A DNA stretch of 64,000 bases, taken from Ectocarpus siliculosus (Eukaryota > Sar > Phaeophyceae > Ectocarpales > Ectocarpaceae). The DNA is taken from contig FN648368.1 of assembly GCA_000310025.1 (NCBI GenBank), forward strand, positions 176,982-240,981, given 5' to 3'. Position 1 is the first letter of the stretch. Every line of letters begins with the position of its first letter. The notes under the pieces are model-generated. The model was not told where the DNA came from. It did no database searches and was given only the letters and a program-made list of their open reading frames with translations. This document shows, one piece after another, positions 48,801 through 58,271 of this stretch. Both the position numbers and the translations under genes were made by a program.

Positions 48801-49877
48801 CCCCGCCCTCGGCAATTGATCTGATGTGAGTCTCATCGATCCACCTTGCAAGCATATTGGTCGTCACCACGAGATCCGAACACCGTACATGGTTGGTTCG
48901 CTGTAAGGGCGGTCTCACTCAACAGACTTGTCCGTGAACGCTTCAGCACCACTACCGAACGGGCTGCCTTCTGATGAAATACGAGGTTTGGCCCAAACCT
49001 GGCCCGGAAAGGGCGTGCGACACAATACCACGGAAACCGCGTCTCCATCATTGCGGTTCCCTGTTGCCCTTTGTCCGCGATGCACATGGTGAACTCAGAG
49101 AAATACGTCGTTGTTGATCTTCGAAAATGTTTGCAAAATCAAATTCAAATATCCCATACACACCAAGTGGAAATAGTATTCCTCCCTTTCCTCACACGTA
49201 GCGCTTCTTCTGTCACTTTATGTTGCAGGGTAAGCGCGCTGGGTTCGGGCTAGTGATGGATGATGTACTGAGCGGTGCCGATATCGACATCTACGGCCTC
49301 GCGGACGCAACGAGGAGACGAGCCAACGGCATGGAGAAGGCTTCGACCGCGGACCAAGCCATTCTCAGTCGCACAGATTTGTCCTCAGCCGTAAGAGGAA
49401 GGCCAGACTTGAAGGTAAGTGTGATGCAGCATGGAAACAAAGCCTTGATATTCCAACAGACGTTTCGATGCACCACCTCCTACACAGTCTACCTCGATCC
49501 CCCTCTTGACAACAGCTCTGTTTCTTCGAAATCAGCGTTTGGCCGAATAGAGTAACCCCACACGGCAACCTGAAAACCCCCGGTTAGCGCGCGGCCCAAA
49601 CGCGAAAAGAACATTGGAATCCTTCCGCTACCCCGTGTCATGCGTGAGCATCTTGTCAAACTTGACGAACGACCAGGTCGTCGCTACTACCTTGCTGCGA
49701 CAAAAATCTGGGGAAACGATTATTTCTAAAAGTCGAGGCGTACGCTCTTTTCCCTGTCGTCGCTTCATCGTTGCGTGCGCGCAGGCGAGCTCGCAGGCAA
49801 CGTCTGCCCGGCGGAAGCAGGAGGGCCGGAAAAAGGCTTTGATGAAGAAACGGGTCGCCCAGACGGCGCGCGCTTAG
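27779..49877 (+). CDS. NPHP3-type STAND NTPase fused to EF-hands and long coiled coils
   Basis: About 36 exons with matching phases run from the ATG at 27779 to TAG at 49875-49877, roughly 6.9 kb of coding sequence and about 2,300 aa. Order: short N-terminus; STAND NTPase (Walker A GPSGSGKS about residues 94-101; VIIVVDGLHRL about 189); acidic linker; EF-hand exon; winged-helix-like segments; RWLWVQFPWMAL; long coiled coils; Gly/Ser-rich insert; Lys/Arg-rich C-terminus. The N-terminal half resembles NPHP3/TEP1-type ciliary NTPases; the coiled-coil half resembles outer-dynein-arm docking proteins (ODA1/CCDC114 family). Uncertain points are 36.10-36.72 kb (a missing or alternative exon) and 37.67-39.21 kb. 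Two adjacent genes cannot be excluded, but I found no convincing stop or start codon between the halves. Function in flagella is inferred. Confidence 0.7.
31110..31899 (+). other. acidic linker exon
   Basis: A single 790-nt exon, bordered by CCCATAG and CAG/GTTCAT, encodes 263 residues dominated by Glu, Asp, Ser, Gly and Gln, including a run of Asp/Glu around 31,440-31,590. No fold is recognisable; it is probably disordered. It separates the NTPase core from the EF-hand and winged-helix segments. Confidence 0.75.
32712..38906 (+). other. winged-helix-like and Trp-rich region
   Basis: Exons at 32712-32840 (VALLHVVRHGLRSQELWSLL), 34516-34569, 35192-35431 (SIFVLGLDAEDLREVVRKRL), 35508-35678 (RRCEELPWHLKKCYRW), 35970-36103 or to about 36141 (RRELMDYWKLL), 36716-36870 (VFEYNHAVEGWQAL), 37064-37367, 37564-37665, 38248 to about 38458 (RWLWVQFPWMAL) and about 38735-38906. 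The first four homologies follow the winged-helix and post-NTPase helices of NPHP3-like proteins in the expected order. I do not know a function for the Trp-rich motif. Confidence 0.65.
33214..33444 (+). other. EF-hand exon
   Basis: A 77-codon exon. The first calcium-binding loop DTDRDGVVSTAE has the canonical residues at positions 1, 3, 5, 6, 9 and 12. The second loop starts DVDNDGELDMQ and is cut by the intron just before position 12. In my model the next exon (34516-34569) supplies Ser there instead of Glu, so the second site may bind calcium poorly or the joining exon is wrong. The exon ends at a GC donor (CAG/GCAAGT). Confidence 0.85.
39207..46767 (+). other. coiled-coil region, ODA-docking-like
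   Basis: Exons 39207-39368, 39623-39768, 39986-40169, 40492-40625, 40872-40998, 41131-41181, 41282-41470, 41762-41899, 43652-43803, 44187-44292, 44691-44774, 45216-45329, 45481-45630, 45971-46256, 46646-46767. Most encode heptad-rich helices (EAKDMALKLRHIHDALQ, AEQLREQIEKNVKSERR, EKLRKKLERRQKTLSDL). EQLAMVVGAEHVDDIAEKF at 44.7 kb matches the pattern of an aromatic/helix segment then TG-x4-DELVxxF in ODA1/CCDC114/CCDC63 proteins. A Gly/Ala/Ser-rich insert occurs at 46.1 kb. A gap of about 1.7 kb (41,900-43,651) may hide further exons. Confidence 0.65.
47407..49877 (+). other. C-terminal exons of the STAND/coiled-coil gene
   Basis: Exons 47407-47608 (KLLEACERRVCRVMEAS, the pattern of the terminal helix in docking-complex proteins), 47874-48043, 48505-48633, 49229-49414 and 49785-49877. 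All join in phase. The last exon encodes 30 residues, mainly Lys, Arg, Ala and Gln, before TAG. The strong basic tail could bind nucleic acid or tubulin; this is inference. Confidence 0.75.
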
Positions 49878-50512
49878 GGTAACAGCTGATCAATAGGAAT
49901 TGTAGATACCGGCTCCCGTTCAATCCAGCGGTCTCACGCTGCGCGCGTCAATGAGTTGGCGAGCAGTTCTGCGAACGATGCCAGATTTCGTCAGGACAAC
50001 AGCAATGACGCTGGCTTGTGCGGCAAGGGATTCTTCGGAAAGCAGCCCGTACGTGGTGTCGACCATAATGGCAGTTTTCATGTGGGCATGTTGCAGACGC
50101 ATATTGCCGCAGGCTTGAGGCATGCCTGAGCGAACAAGTCGCAAGCTGCCACCAACTTGAACACGAGTTACTGCGATTCTCTGAAAAGCATTTACTGTAG
50201 CGTACGCGCACACTACACCACACCAAGCAGACACCAACGCCCGCGTATCCATCAATATTTGCTTGCAGCCGTTCCAAGCTGGACACACTCATTTGCCTCC
50301 AAAGGCTGTATCAGCGTTCATCTGCAACACAACGCCACGTTTGGTGCGACAATTTCGCAGTGCACCTGCACGCCTGACAGGGATAGCCACGTGACAACCA
50401 ACCACCCTGAAGGCTCCAGCAAAGAATACCCATGCTGAGCAAGGAAAAAAAAATCTGCAGTGAATCACGGCCTTGCCACAACCTCAGGTATCAACTACAC
50501 TGCAGCCACCCA
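49878..50512. other. intergenic between convergent genes
   Basis: The plus-strand STAND/coiled-coil gene and the minus-strand RBMX2 gene end toward each other here. Short ORFs occur on both strands without domains. No canonical AATAAA is obvious on either strand close to the stops. Confidence 0.5.
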
Positions 50513-53289
50513 CTACCGCCGACGATCCATACCGCCCATCGAGTTCATCCCTTCTCTACCGCGCCCGCCACTCTGCGGGCCCCCTCTGCCTCGCCCGGCC
50601 CCCTCCCTACCCCCCCGCCCGCCCCCCCTCCCTCCCCCCCGTCCGCCGGCGGCGCGCCCGCCCAGTCCCCTCCAATCCATGACATTGCCCGAAGACAGAG
50701 GGACTGGTGGTGCCAACGCCGGGGCACGACCTGAAGGTTGCGAAGAAGAAGAAAAGGGGGTGCCACCGGAAGACGGGCCATCGCCGGGCGCGCGTGCGCC
50801 TCGCTCCCAAGCCCCGCTCGCGTCGGCGCCGCTGCTGCGGCCCGTCGGTGGCTCCTTGCCGCGACGATGATCGTGTCGTCCGCCGACCCTCTCCTCACCC
50901 CGTCCGCCGTTGCCGGCCCGTGGATGTTCGCTGCTTCTGGTTTTTTCGTCCTTGCCGTGGGCTCGGCCTTCCTTCTTCTCCTCTTTCTTCTCATCCTTCT
51001 TGTGGCGTTTGCTCTTTTTCTTCTTGTGGTGGCCGTCGCTGCCGTCGCCCCCGGCGGAGGACTCCTTGTCCCTCTTCTTCCGCTCCCGCGCATCCGCTCG
51101 AGCTTCTTTTCTTTTCCGCTTTGCCTCCCGCCTTTCTTTCTTCGCCGCCGCCGACTCGCCCAGTGTTCCCCCAGCACCATCGCTGTCATCGCTCGATCCA
51201 GAACCCTATGTGCGTGTGTTTCAAATTGTTGCGTTCGCCAAATCAAACGGAAGCAGCAGCGTTGGGACCATGTTTCATGCGCAATCCGTTCCGGCATCGT
51301 AGGTCCCACGGTCAGACGAGGGGTACTAACGAACGAGGACAGCAGCGCGTAGCTCAAGCATGAAAAGAGACGGACTCGGGGAAAAGCTGTGTCAGACGTT
51401 ACGGGCCCCAACCTCCTCAACCGCGGGTCTGAGGCCAAAACATGGCATGGGTCAAAATTCGGCTCAAATACATGACTTCCTGAAACGTATACACCTTTGA
51501 TACCACGCACCTAGCGGCCTATCCGAGCGCGCCAACGGACGCGCTGCTCTTCGGGTATTTTTTTTGTTTTCACTTCAAATCAACGCTCACAGCACTTGTG
51601 CGGTTTTCTTCCACCCGTGGTCACACAGATCAGTTCCTCTCCCTGAGGCCTCCTACCCACCTCTCCTGCGGTGCTTTGACTTTGCTTTATAATGCGAGAA
51701 GAGTGCAGCACTGCTTTGTACACTCGAACTACAGTAGCGCTTTCCATCCAGGCCAGGAACGGAAGCGAGAGAAAAACTCACTTTGCAAGACAGCGCGCTT
51801 ACGCCGGGATTCGAAACCCCTGACTGTGGCCAAGAGAAGGTTTTCGAGGATACCAACTAGACTACCTGGGCGATCGGTAGTAGGTGGTAGAAAATCGTAC
51901 GGAATATCGCTTTTCAAAGGCCATCCCCTGAACATCTGCAAATGACCTCTCTCATAGTCACACCTGCTCTGGTTTGGCGAACACGTCAACACCCTTGTGG
52001 AAGTTGTGAGATGTGGCTAGCTGTTTCCCTTCATAGGCGACACCAGGCCTCCACTGCGGCCCCTTCTCCGACGGCGCCTCACCCCGGGCGACCCTCTCCT
52101 CGTCCTCTTTCTCCGCTTTCTCCCTCACCTGATTGAACCGACACGGTCGCATGCAACAACGATGCACAACATACGCGTTGAATGCACAACCGAGAAAACG
52201 CACACTCTGGTCTACAGCGTGGACACCAAAAGCATGAACCAACACAAGTAGTGTTTCAGTTTGCGCAGTTCTTAGAGGTAGAGGCGAGAAAGGTTGTGCA
52301 ACGTGCTCTCTCTCTCTCTCTCTCTCTCCACGCACCTCGGCGGGCAGGGAGTACTTGTGCTTGTGGTCGACTCGAATCGTGCGACCCAACAGGTCGATGC
52401 CGTTGAAGTTGTCCACGGCGAGGATGGTGCTCTTCTGGTTCTCGTACTTGATGAAGCAGAACCCCTGCAACCCAAAATGCGGTGTGTATTTAGGGAAAAT
52501 AAATACAAACCCAGAAAGATTTGTATCCGTTCTAGATATAACCACAGTCGAACGGGATGTGTTGGAGTCTTTGCAGTGAGTGGAGGGAAACCGGCTGGGT
52601 ACTGGACTTATTTCGAGGCTATTTGAGCCTATACACTGAATTTTTTGTCAGTGATGCCTACAGTTGTTGTTGTTGTTGTCTTCACAATAAAAAACACTGC
52701 TGTTACCAACATCAAAGACATGTCCCCCGTGTAAACGAGAAGAAAAAAAAATGCGGGGCAACCTCCACCCGCCACACCTACAAACGCAAGCGGTAGTCCC
52801 TCCGTCTTGAGTGTGTCGTCGCCCAGAATATGAATGCAATGAGACATCCAAGGCGTCACAGGAGTTACGCCAACACCGGTGGTACAGAAGAAGCCGTTAG
52901 CAACGACTTTTATTCGGAGAAGGCGACATCTACAAAGTAGCGTTGCACTATCGGAGGACAATACAGTAGTTAGAGGGAGACACACCAGCCGTGCTCCACA
53001 CCAAGCCTGAACGCGCACAGCGCGAAACTGGCATGCTCTGCCCTTCTGGTCCTGCTCATCTTCATACCTTGGACTTCCCTGTATCCTTCTCTCGGCACAG
53101 GTTAATGTCCTCGATCTCCCCCCATTGTGACATAACGCAAAGAATGTCTCCCTCGGTGAGGTCGTACGGAAAGCCTCCAGCGAAGACCCACGCACTGTCC
53201 TTGTACTCGTGGTGCCATGAGGCCTTGCCGGACACCCCTTGCTCGAGCTCCCGCTCGTTGATGCGCTTTATCTCCTGGATCACGTTCAT
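50513..53289 (-). CDS. RBMX2: RBMX2/Ist3-type spliceosomal RRM protein
   Basis: Four exons (53289-53068, 52464-52336, 52128-51964, 51205-50513) join in phase 0 to give 402 aa. RBMX2 (yeast Ist3/Snu17) is part of the RES complex and U2 snRNP-associated B complex, acting in pre-mRNA splicing in the nucleus. The N-terminus [17 protein letters not shown] and the RRM are diagnostic: RNP2 [11 protein letters not shown] about residues 34-44, RNP1 GFCFIKYE at 75-82, then [10 protein letters not shown]. The post-RRM segment ([16 protein letters not shown]) is also family-like. The last exon encodes a Lys/Glu/Arg-rich helical stretch and an RGG/GGR-rich tail. The protein is longer than the human one (322 aa). 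Confidence 0.92.
51785..51870 (-). repeat. tRNA-like sequence (Glu-type) in RBMX2 intron
   Basis: Minus strand shows an A-box (TAGTCTAGTTGG) and, 40 bases on, a B-box-like GGGGTTTCGAATCCC with one extra T, followed by CGGC, as in tRNA-Glu. The anticodon stem does not pair well. It is read as a tRNA pseudogene or SINE head. It lies in the intron between exons 51964-52128 and 50513-51205. Confidence 0.5.
52303..52330. repeat. CT dinucleotide run beside a splice donor
   Basis: About 13 CT dinucleotides lie a few bases downstream of the RBMX2 exon 2 donor (GA repeat in the transcript, purine-rich). Confidence 0.9.
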
Positions 53290-53529
53290 GGCTCTGTTGC
53301 GGGTTACAAGGTGTGCTCAAACCGCAGCAGGAGAGGGGTAGGAGGGGACAGCAGGAGAGCCCATCCCCGTCCTGGCGCGAACCAAAGTGCTGACCAATCA
53401 GCGATCGCAGCCTGAACAGTCCCGCCTGCAGCCGCGTCCGTTCCCAATCCCAAGTCCCCGTGGTTACAGCAGTCACAGCAGTGTTCGCGGCTCTATCATT
53501 CTGTTGTCGGTCGCTCCTCCCTGTCGCCA
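53290..53529. promoter_or_regulatory. shared divergent promoter region
   Basis: The RBMX2 start codon (minus, 53287-53289) and the start codon of the plus-strand unknown gene (53530-53532) are 240 bp apart. A common bidirectional promoter is likely. No defined motif is claimed. Confidence 0.55.
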
Positions 53530-56009
53530 ATGGCTACCCCTTCTCGACGAGATGTAGAAGAGGAGCAGCAGCAAACCTGGTCAGGGTCTAAGGTTCGAGG
53601 GGGAGGGGTCTTGGGGAGGCAACCGAGTCCGAGCCCGGCCAAGGCTAGGCAAGCACAGCGTCGGTACCGCTCCTTGTACCACCAAGCCGCCAAAGAGGTG
53701 GAGTACAACATACAATAGCAGCGGGTAGCCTGTAGCTTGATACGAGACGACTCTGTAATGCAGCTGCCCTTATCTCTCTTTGCTAAGCCGCCATCAAGCC
53801 TTGTGGGTTTGAGCTGTGCTTGCTTGCTTTTGTTCACATCTTATTGTAGGGATGTATGTATAAACCCAGCAGATCCGCTCATCAACGGCCGAGGGCGTTA
53901 CGGGTGTGACGATAGATGAGATGCAGGTCCGGAAATCTGCTTGGCGTATGAAATGATAAAATGTTTTGACCCGCGACGGCTTGGATCCTAAGCTCGCCCT
54001 CCCATGAGGTTTGACCTAAACGTTCAAGGGAGCGCATCCCTGGGCCGAGCAGGCGGTTCCTGGCCAAATATAATGTTGCTTGAAGCAAGCACCAGCTTTC
54101 AAGTAATAAACGTGTCACGAGTGCAAGATGCTTGTGCATGCCAATGGGTCATGGGTTCGTGCTTGTTTCGCGTTTCGGTCGGGTTGCGCGGGATCACATC
54201 GTCAGCAGCTGGTGAGCCCCCGAAGGAGGATCCGCATTTCAACGAATCGCGACGGACCAAGACGAAAACACCCAGGGTACCGCCGTAGTACCGCTTGGCC
54301 GACGCACAGGACGCGTCTGATACGAAGGCTTGGTCTTGCTGACGGTGTTTCTTGTTTGGACTACACCTATTAGGGAGCGAATCTACTTGTTTCGTGGCGG
54401 TAGGCCGTTCGCCACGGCTTGCAAGGCTGGCTATTAGTAACTTTGGCCGCCTTGACACAACATTTCCCCCAACATTTTATTGTGTAACGTGCGTGGGTGA
54501 TCGCGTGTGCAGTACTGGGCATGGCGAGAAGGAGAGAACGACTCGCAGCGAGCTCTTGGGTCAGTGTTTCACCTCCTTGATCGCCTCCAGCTGTTCGAGC
54601 CAGACCAACAAACGGTAATTGTTTTGACCTTCACTCTGTTCGCTTCAGACGAATGAACTTGAGAAGATGGTTCCGTGGGGTATGCGGAGGAGGACGGAGA
54701 AAAGTGAACGCTTCTTTCGAGGTGGTAAATCTCCTACTCGATGTTTTCGAGGGGACGACGCATCACACAACCATGAGGGTCGATGGCCAATCAAGCCCAC
54801 AAGGTTACCAACGACCGAGGACCTCCTCCCTCCCGGCACCGAGTGCGGCGATTCATTCACACAGACCCCCCTGGAGCGTTTGAGGGTTTACGGTATCGTG
54901 ACGCCCGCTACTGTAATTTGTTGCCGCAGGGTGGGGATGTCAATCTCGGTGGCTTGGAGAAATTACCGGGTTGTCGGGAGCTCCTGATTCTCAAGCACAC
55001 CACCGAGCTGGAGCGAGTGATGCGCCTCTGGCGCGCCCTTGTGCGGCAGATGAGAGGACAGGTGCCACAGCAGTGTCCACCCTCTTGAGATCAGGAGGAA
55101 TATCTGCACGCAGCAAGTGGGATGGGCGGGATACATGTTTGAGCGCCGGGCGATCGCTAGCTTTTCGAGGACTCCTGTCGCCAGCTCATGGCAATATCTA
55201 GCGTACGCATCTGCGGACTGCGAACCTTTTTGCTACATGGCACATGATTTTTTTTAGATGGAAACGCTGGAACTTGTGGTTTGTATATGCAAGGCACACG
55301 TTCCTCATGTGTCATTGACGATCACCATGCCCGTCGCACGATTGATTTATTCGTGGGTGGTACGCACTCGCACCAACGTGTCTTGATCGACGGGCGGCAG
55401 GTATCTCGTGTTGAAGAGCTTCTCGCCGAAGGCTGGCAGCTACATCGCTCAGACCCGGCTCGAGCGCTTCTACAACCCCGCCACCCTGCGCCACCCTCGC
55501 CGTCCCCACCGCTACCGACCGCCCTATCGCGATCCCCCGGGAACGCATTCACCATCCCCCCTTCCCCGCAGCACGCCGGCGCTGCTGTCGGGGTGCGGTC
55601 GACTTCTGCAAGCCACACCACCGCTCCGGAAGGGCGTCTGCAGCGCGTTCATCACGTCGGTGCAAAGGAGGGCGACATTGATGGCAGCACGGGCAATCCT
55701 CGACATTCCTCTCTAGAAGGTGCAGAAGTCGCTGCGTCGCCTCAGGGGCGGCTAGGTGATATCGGAAACGGGCTGCAGGCAGGTTTGCCAGCGACGGGTG
55801 GGATGAAGGAGGGTGATCGAGCGGGAGCGGTGGTCTCAGAGATTCCCGGGGAAACCGCGAGAGCGATGGCGGCTGGAGGGGATAGGGCGGGGGGGGTGAC
55901 GACCATGACCGTGGGGCCTGCAGAACACCTGCAATGGCTAGGAGATTTGTCCAGCATGTTGGTGCATGAACAGTGGCGAAAGGAGGTACAGAGCGTGCCG
56001 GCACCCTAA
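53530..56009 (+). CDS. unrecognised multi-exon gene
   Basis: Exons I can support: 53530-53697 (start MATPSRRDVEEEQQQ, ends in a helical QRRYRSLYHQAAKE), 54513-54614 (ALGSVFHLLDRLQLFEPDQQ), one starting at 54649 (TNELEKMVPWGMRRR) with unclear 3' end, 54930-55061 (ELERVMRLWRALVRQMRGQ) and 55401-56009 (ELLAEGWQLHRSDPARALL, then a Pro/Ser/Gly-rich stretch ending WLGDLSSMLVHEQW). All boundaries have AG acceptors and GT donors and are phase 0 where tested. An additional exon near 54,190-54,275 (GEPPKEDPHFNESRR) is possible. No domain is recognised; the mix of short helices and disordered stretches suggests an adaptor or scaffold. Confidence 0.5.
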
Positions 56010-58271
56010 GTAGCGACCTCCCGTTGATCCCCCGACGGACAGTTGTCTTGAAGCCTCCGAGTTTACTACTATTAAGATTCCTGGGTACTGCTTGACCGTG
56101 AAATTTATCGATCCCCGCGGCATGTCCCCCCCCCTTCGATGTTTGCCATCGGGGTTGGGTTTTCGTCGGCTTGGCAGCGATGTTGTAAAACAAGCCGATT
56201 CACTTCGTGAGCTCGGCAACCAGGTTACCGCTTTGTTTTTTTTGCCTTTGTTTTTTTTTTTGCGGTAACCATGAATGGTGGTCTAGTAGATTATGTTGTG
56301 CGGGGTCGAGAACCCTCACTCCGCGCAAAGGGGATAATCGCACGTTGTGTTTAATTGGTCAAACACCCTCGAGGCAGTTACACAGAACTTACAACTGTCT
56401 CTGGAAGTGAAAGCACCAGAAAATAAATTAAGTCATACGCAGCTGTCATCCGTACGCAAGGAAGTTAGCACAAGATGCCGAACACCCTTAGCAGGATGCA
56501 GCGCACCCTTCATGCGACTCGCCGAATACCTCACGGCGCTTCGCGCTTGGTGATGTGAGAGCCTGGTCCGGTGAGAACCCGGCATGCTCCGTCCGGGCTT
56601 TGTACGGATGCGAGGTCAATGGTCTAACGACTACGGCATGTTACTGTATACGCCTCGCATGTTGCGGTAGCGACTCGGGATACCTTGGCTCGAGCCACAA
56701 GCTGTTCTTCGTCCACCTGGTACTCATATTCCGTCATACAATGCGCTCTTCCCAATCGCCCTCTCCTGAAACGTAGCAGACCCGCCTATTAAACTCTCCT
56801 CTGGTTATGTCGGCTAACGTGCAGGAACTTTTATCTCGAGTTGCGTTTGGGCCAGAGGCAGCATCAGCGCGGCTCAGGGCCCACGTTCAAGCGCACTGGT
56901 CGTCGCGATCGGCGCACAGTTTTCTTGACCAGCCGTCGATCGACGCGGCCACCACCGCAGCGCAGGTCGTGCCACCTCTCAAGAGCCGGTAGCACTATGC
57001 AAGACGGTGCGTGTTCGCAAGATTGGCCCACGATAGGTGGTTGAGCGTGCACAGGCACATGGAACGCGGTACCGCTGTGACTGACATGGTTGTCCTCGAT
57101 CAACTACGCCGCAGGACATGGGGGAATGGAAAATCCATTGGTACTCGCAGGATAGATATGTTTCCACGCGAAGCGGTGCTTCTATAATAGCGCTGCCTGC
57201 CTAAGAATCGTATTTCGTCGTGATTGAATCGTTCACCGCCCTTCTTCTGTGTGGGTAGGACATGATGTGAAAGTTGGAGCTTTATCGCCTTGTCATGTAC
57301 CTCCAATGATACGTGTTGTAAAACCGTAGACCAAGTACATTTTTTTAGGCGGCCGAAACAGCTGGAACAGGGGTAACGACATGAGCCCTGCAAAAGTGAG
57401 GCCTGACGCAGCGCCCAACTTTTACATCTCCCTCTGTTTCGTACAGAGGCAAACGCGAACCGGAATGATTGCAAGACATAAATGCAAGCTGATATATGAG
57501 GGTGCTGAGCAAACACGCCGTGAAGTCACTGCTGTTATACCGCCACTCCTTTCGGACGTGTTGGTCGGCTGTTGCAGAATCCCGTTTGTATATCGGCTAC
57601 AGTCATCAAAATAACTTTACATTTTAAGCCCCGAAGCGCCGAAAAAGAAGACAGACAAATACCTTATCGACATAAGGGATACGTCCGCTCGAGGGCAGCC
57701 GCCATCCTGACCTAAAAAAACAGTCAGCGCAATGATACTCACTATGTACGTCGACGGAAGCCTTGCTCTCAAACAGGACACCCCAGAACCAACCACAAAG
57801 CTCCTGTGCCAGCCATTTTCTGTTCATGCAGCACGCAAACAAGATGCTGGCAGGCGCTGGTTGACGGCAACTTCCCTTCGCCAACCTTCGGGAAACATCT
57901 TTCAGCACCTACACACACACGCACCGCATCTCAATACCAACACTCCTCCTGGTCCACGAAATCCCGAGGCGACCTTTCCCGGCCTGGTAGGTTACAAACG
58001 ACTGTTCGACGCAAAGCAGATCTGTTTCTAGACGCTCCGTTCGGCATGCGCCTTGGTTGCTTCCGACCATCACAAGGGGGACCACGATACAACAAGTACA
58101 CTCGAATCAACCCCCCGCCACACAACGGAGCGTTAGAATCCAGTTTCGAAAAACCGAGCAATCAGGAGACACGAAACTCATCGCGTGAGGGGCCCCGCAA
58201 GCATCGGCATACATACACTTTCTTCTCACGTCACCACACACTGTGAGAGAGGCGTGGTCTTGGTAAGGGCG
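56010..58271. other. intergenic, no gene firmly supported
   Basis: Between the end of the unknown plus-strand gene and the 3' end of the EHD gene. T-rich runs lie at 56,225-56,260. One small ORF, 56807-56992 (+), starting MSANVQELLSRVAFG, has helical character and could be a 61-residue protein or an exon (GT donor at the GCGCAG/GTCGTG site near 56,965). I cannot support it further. Confidence 0.45.

Noticed and set aside
50545-51510. 321-codon minus-strand ORF and several plus-strand ORFs over 50.5-51.4 kb
   Set aside because: These are other frames of the GC-rich last exon of RBMX2; only the frame ending at 50513 joins in phase with the RRM exons.
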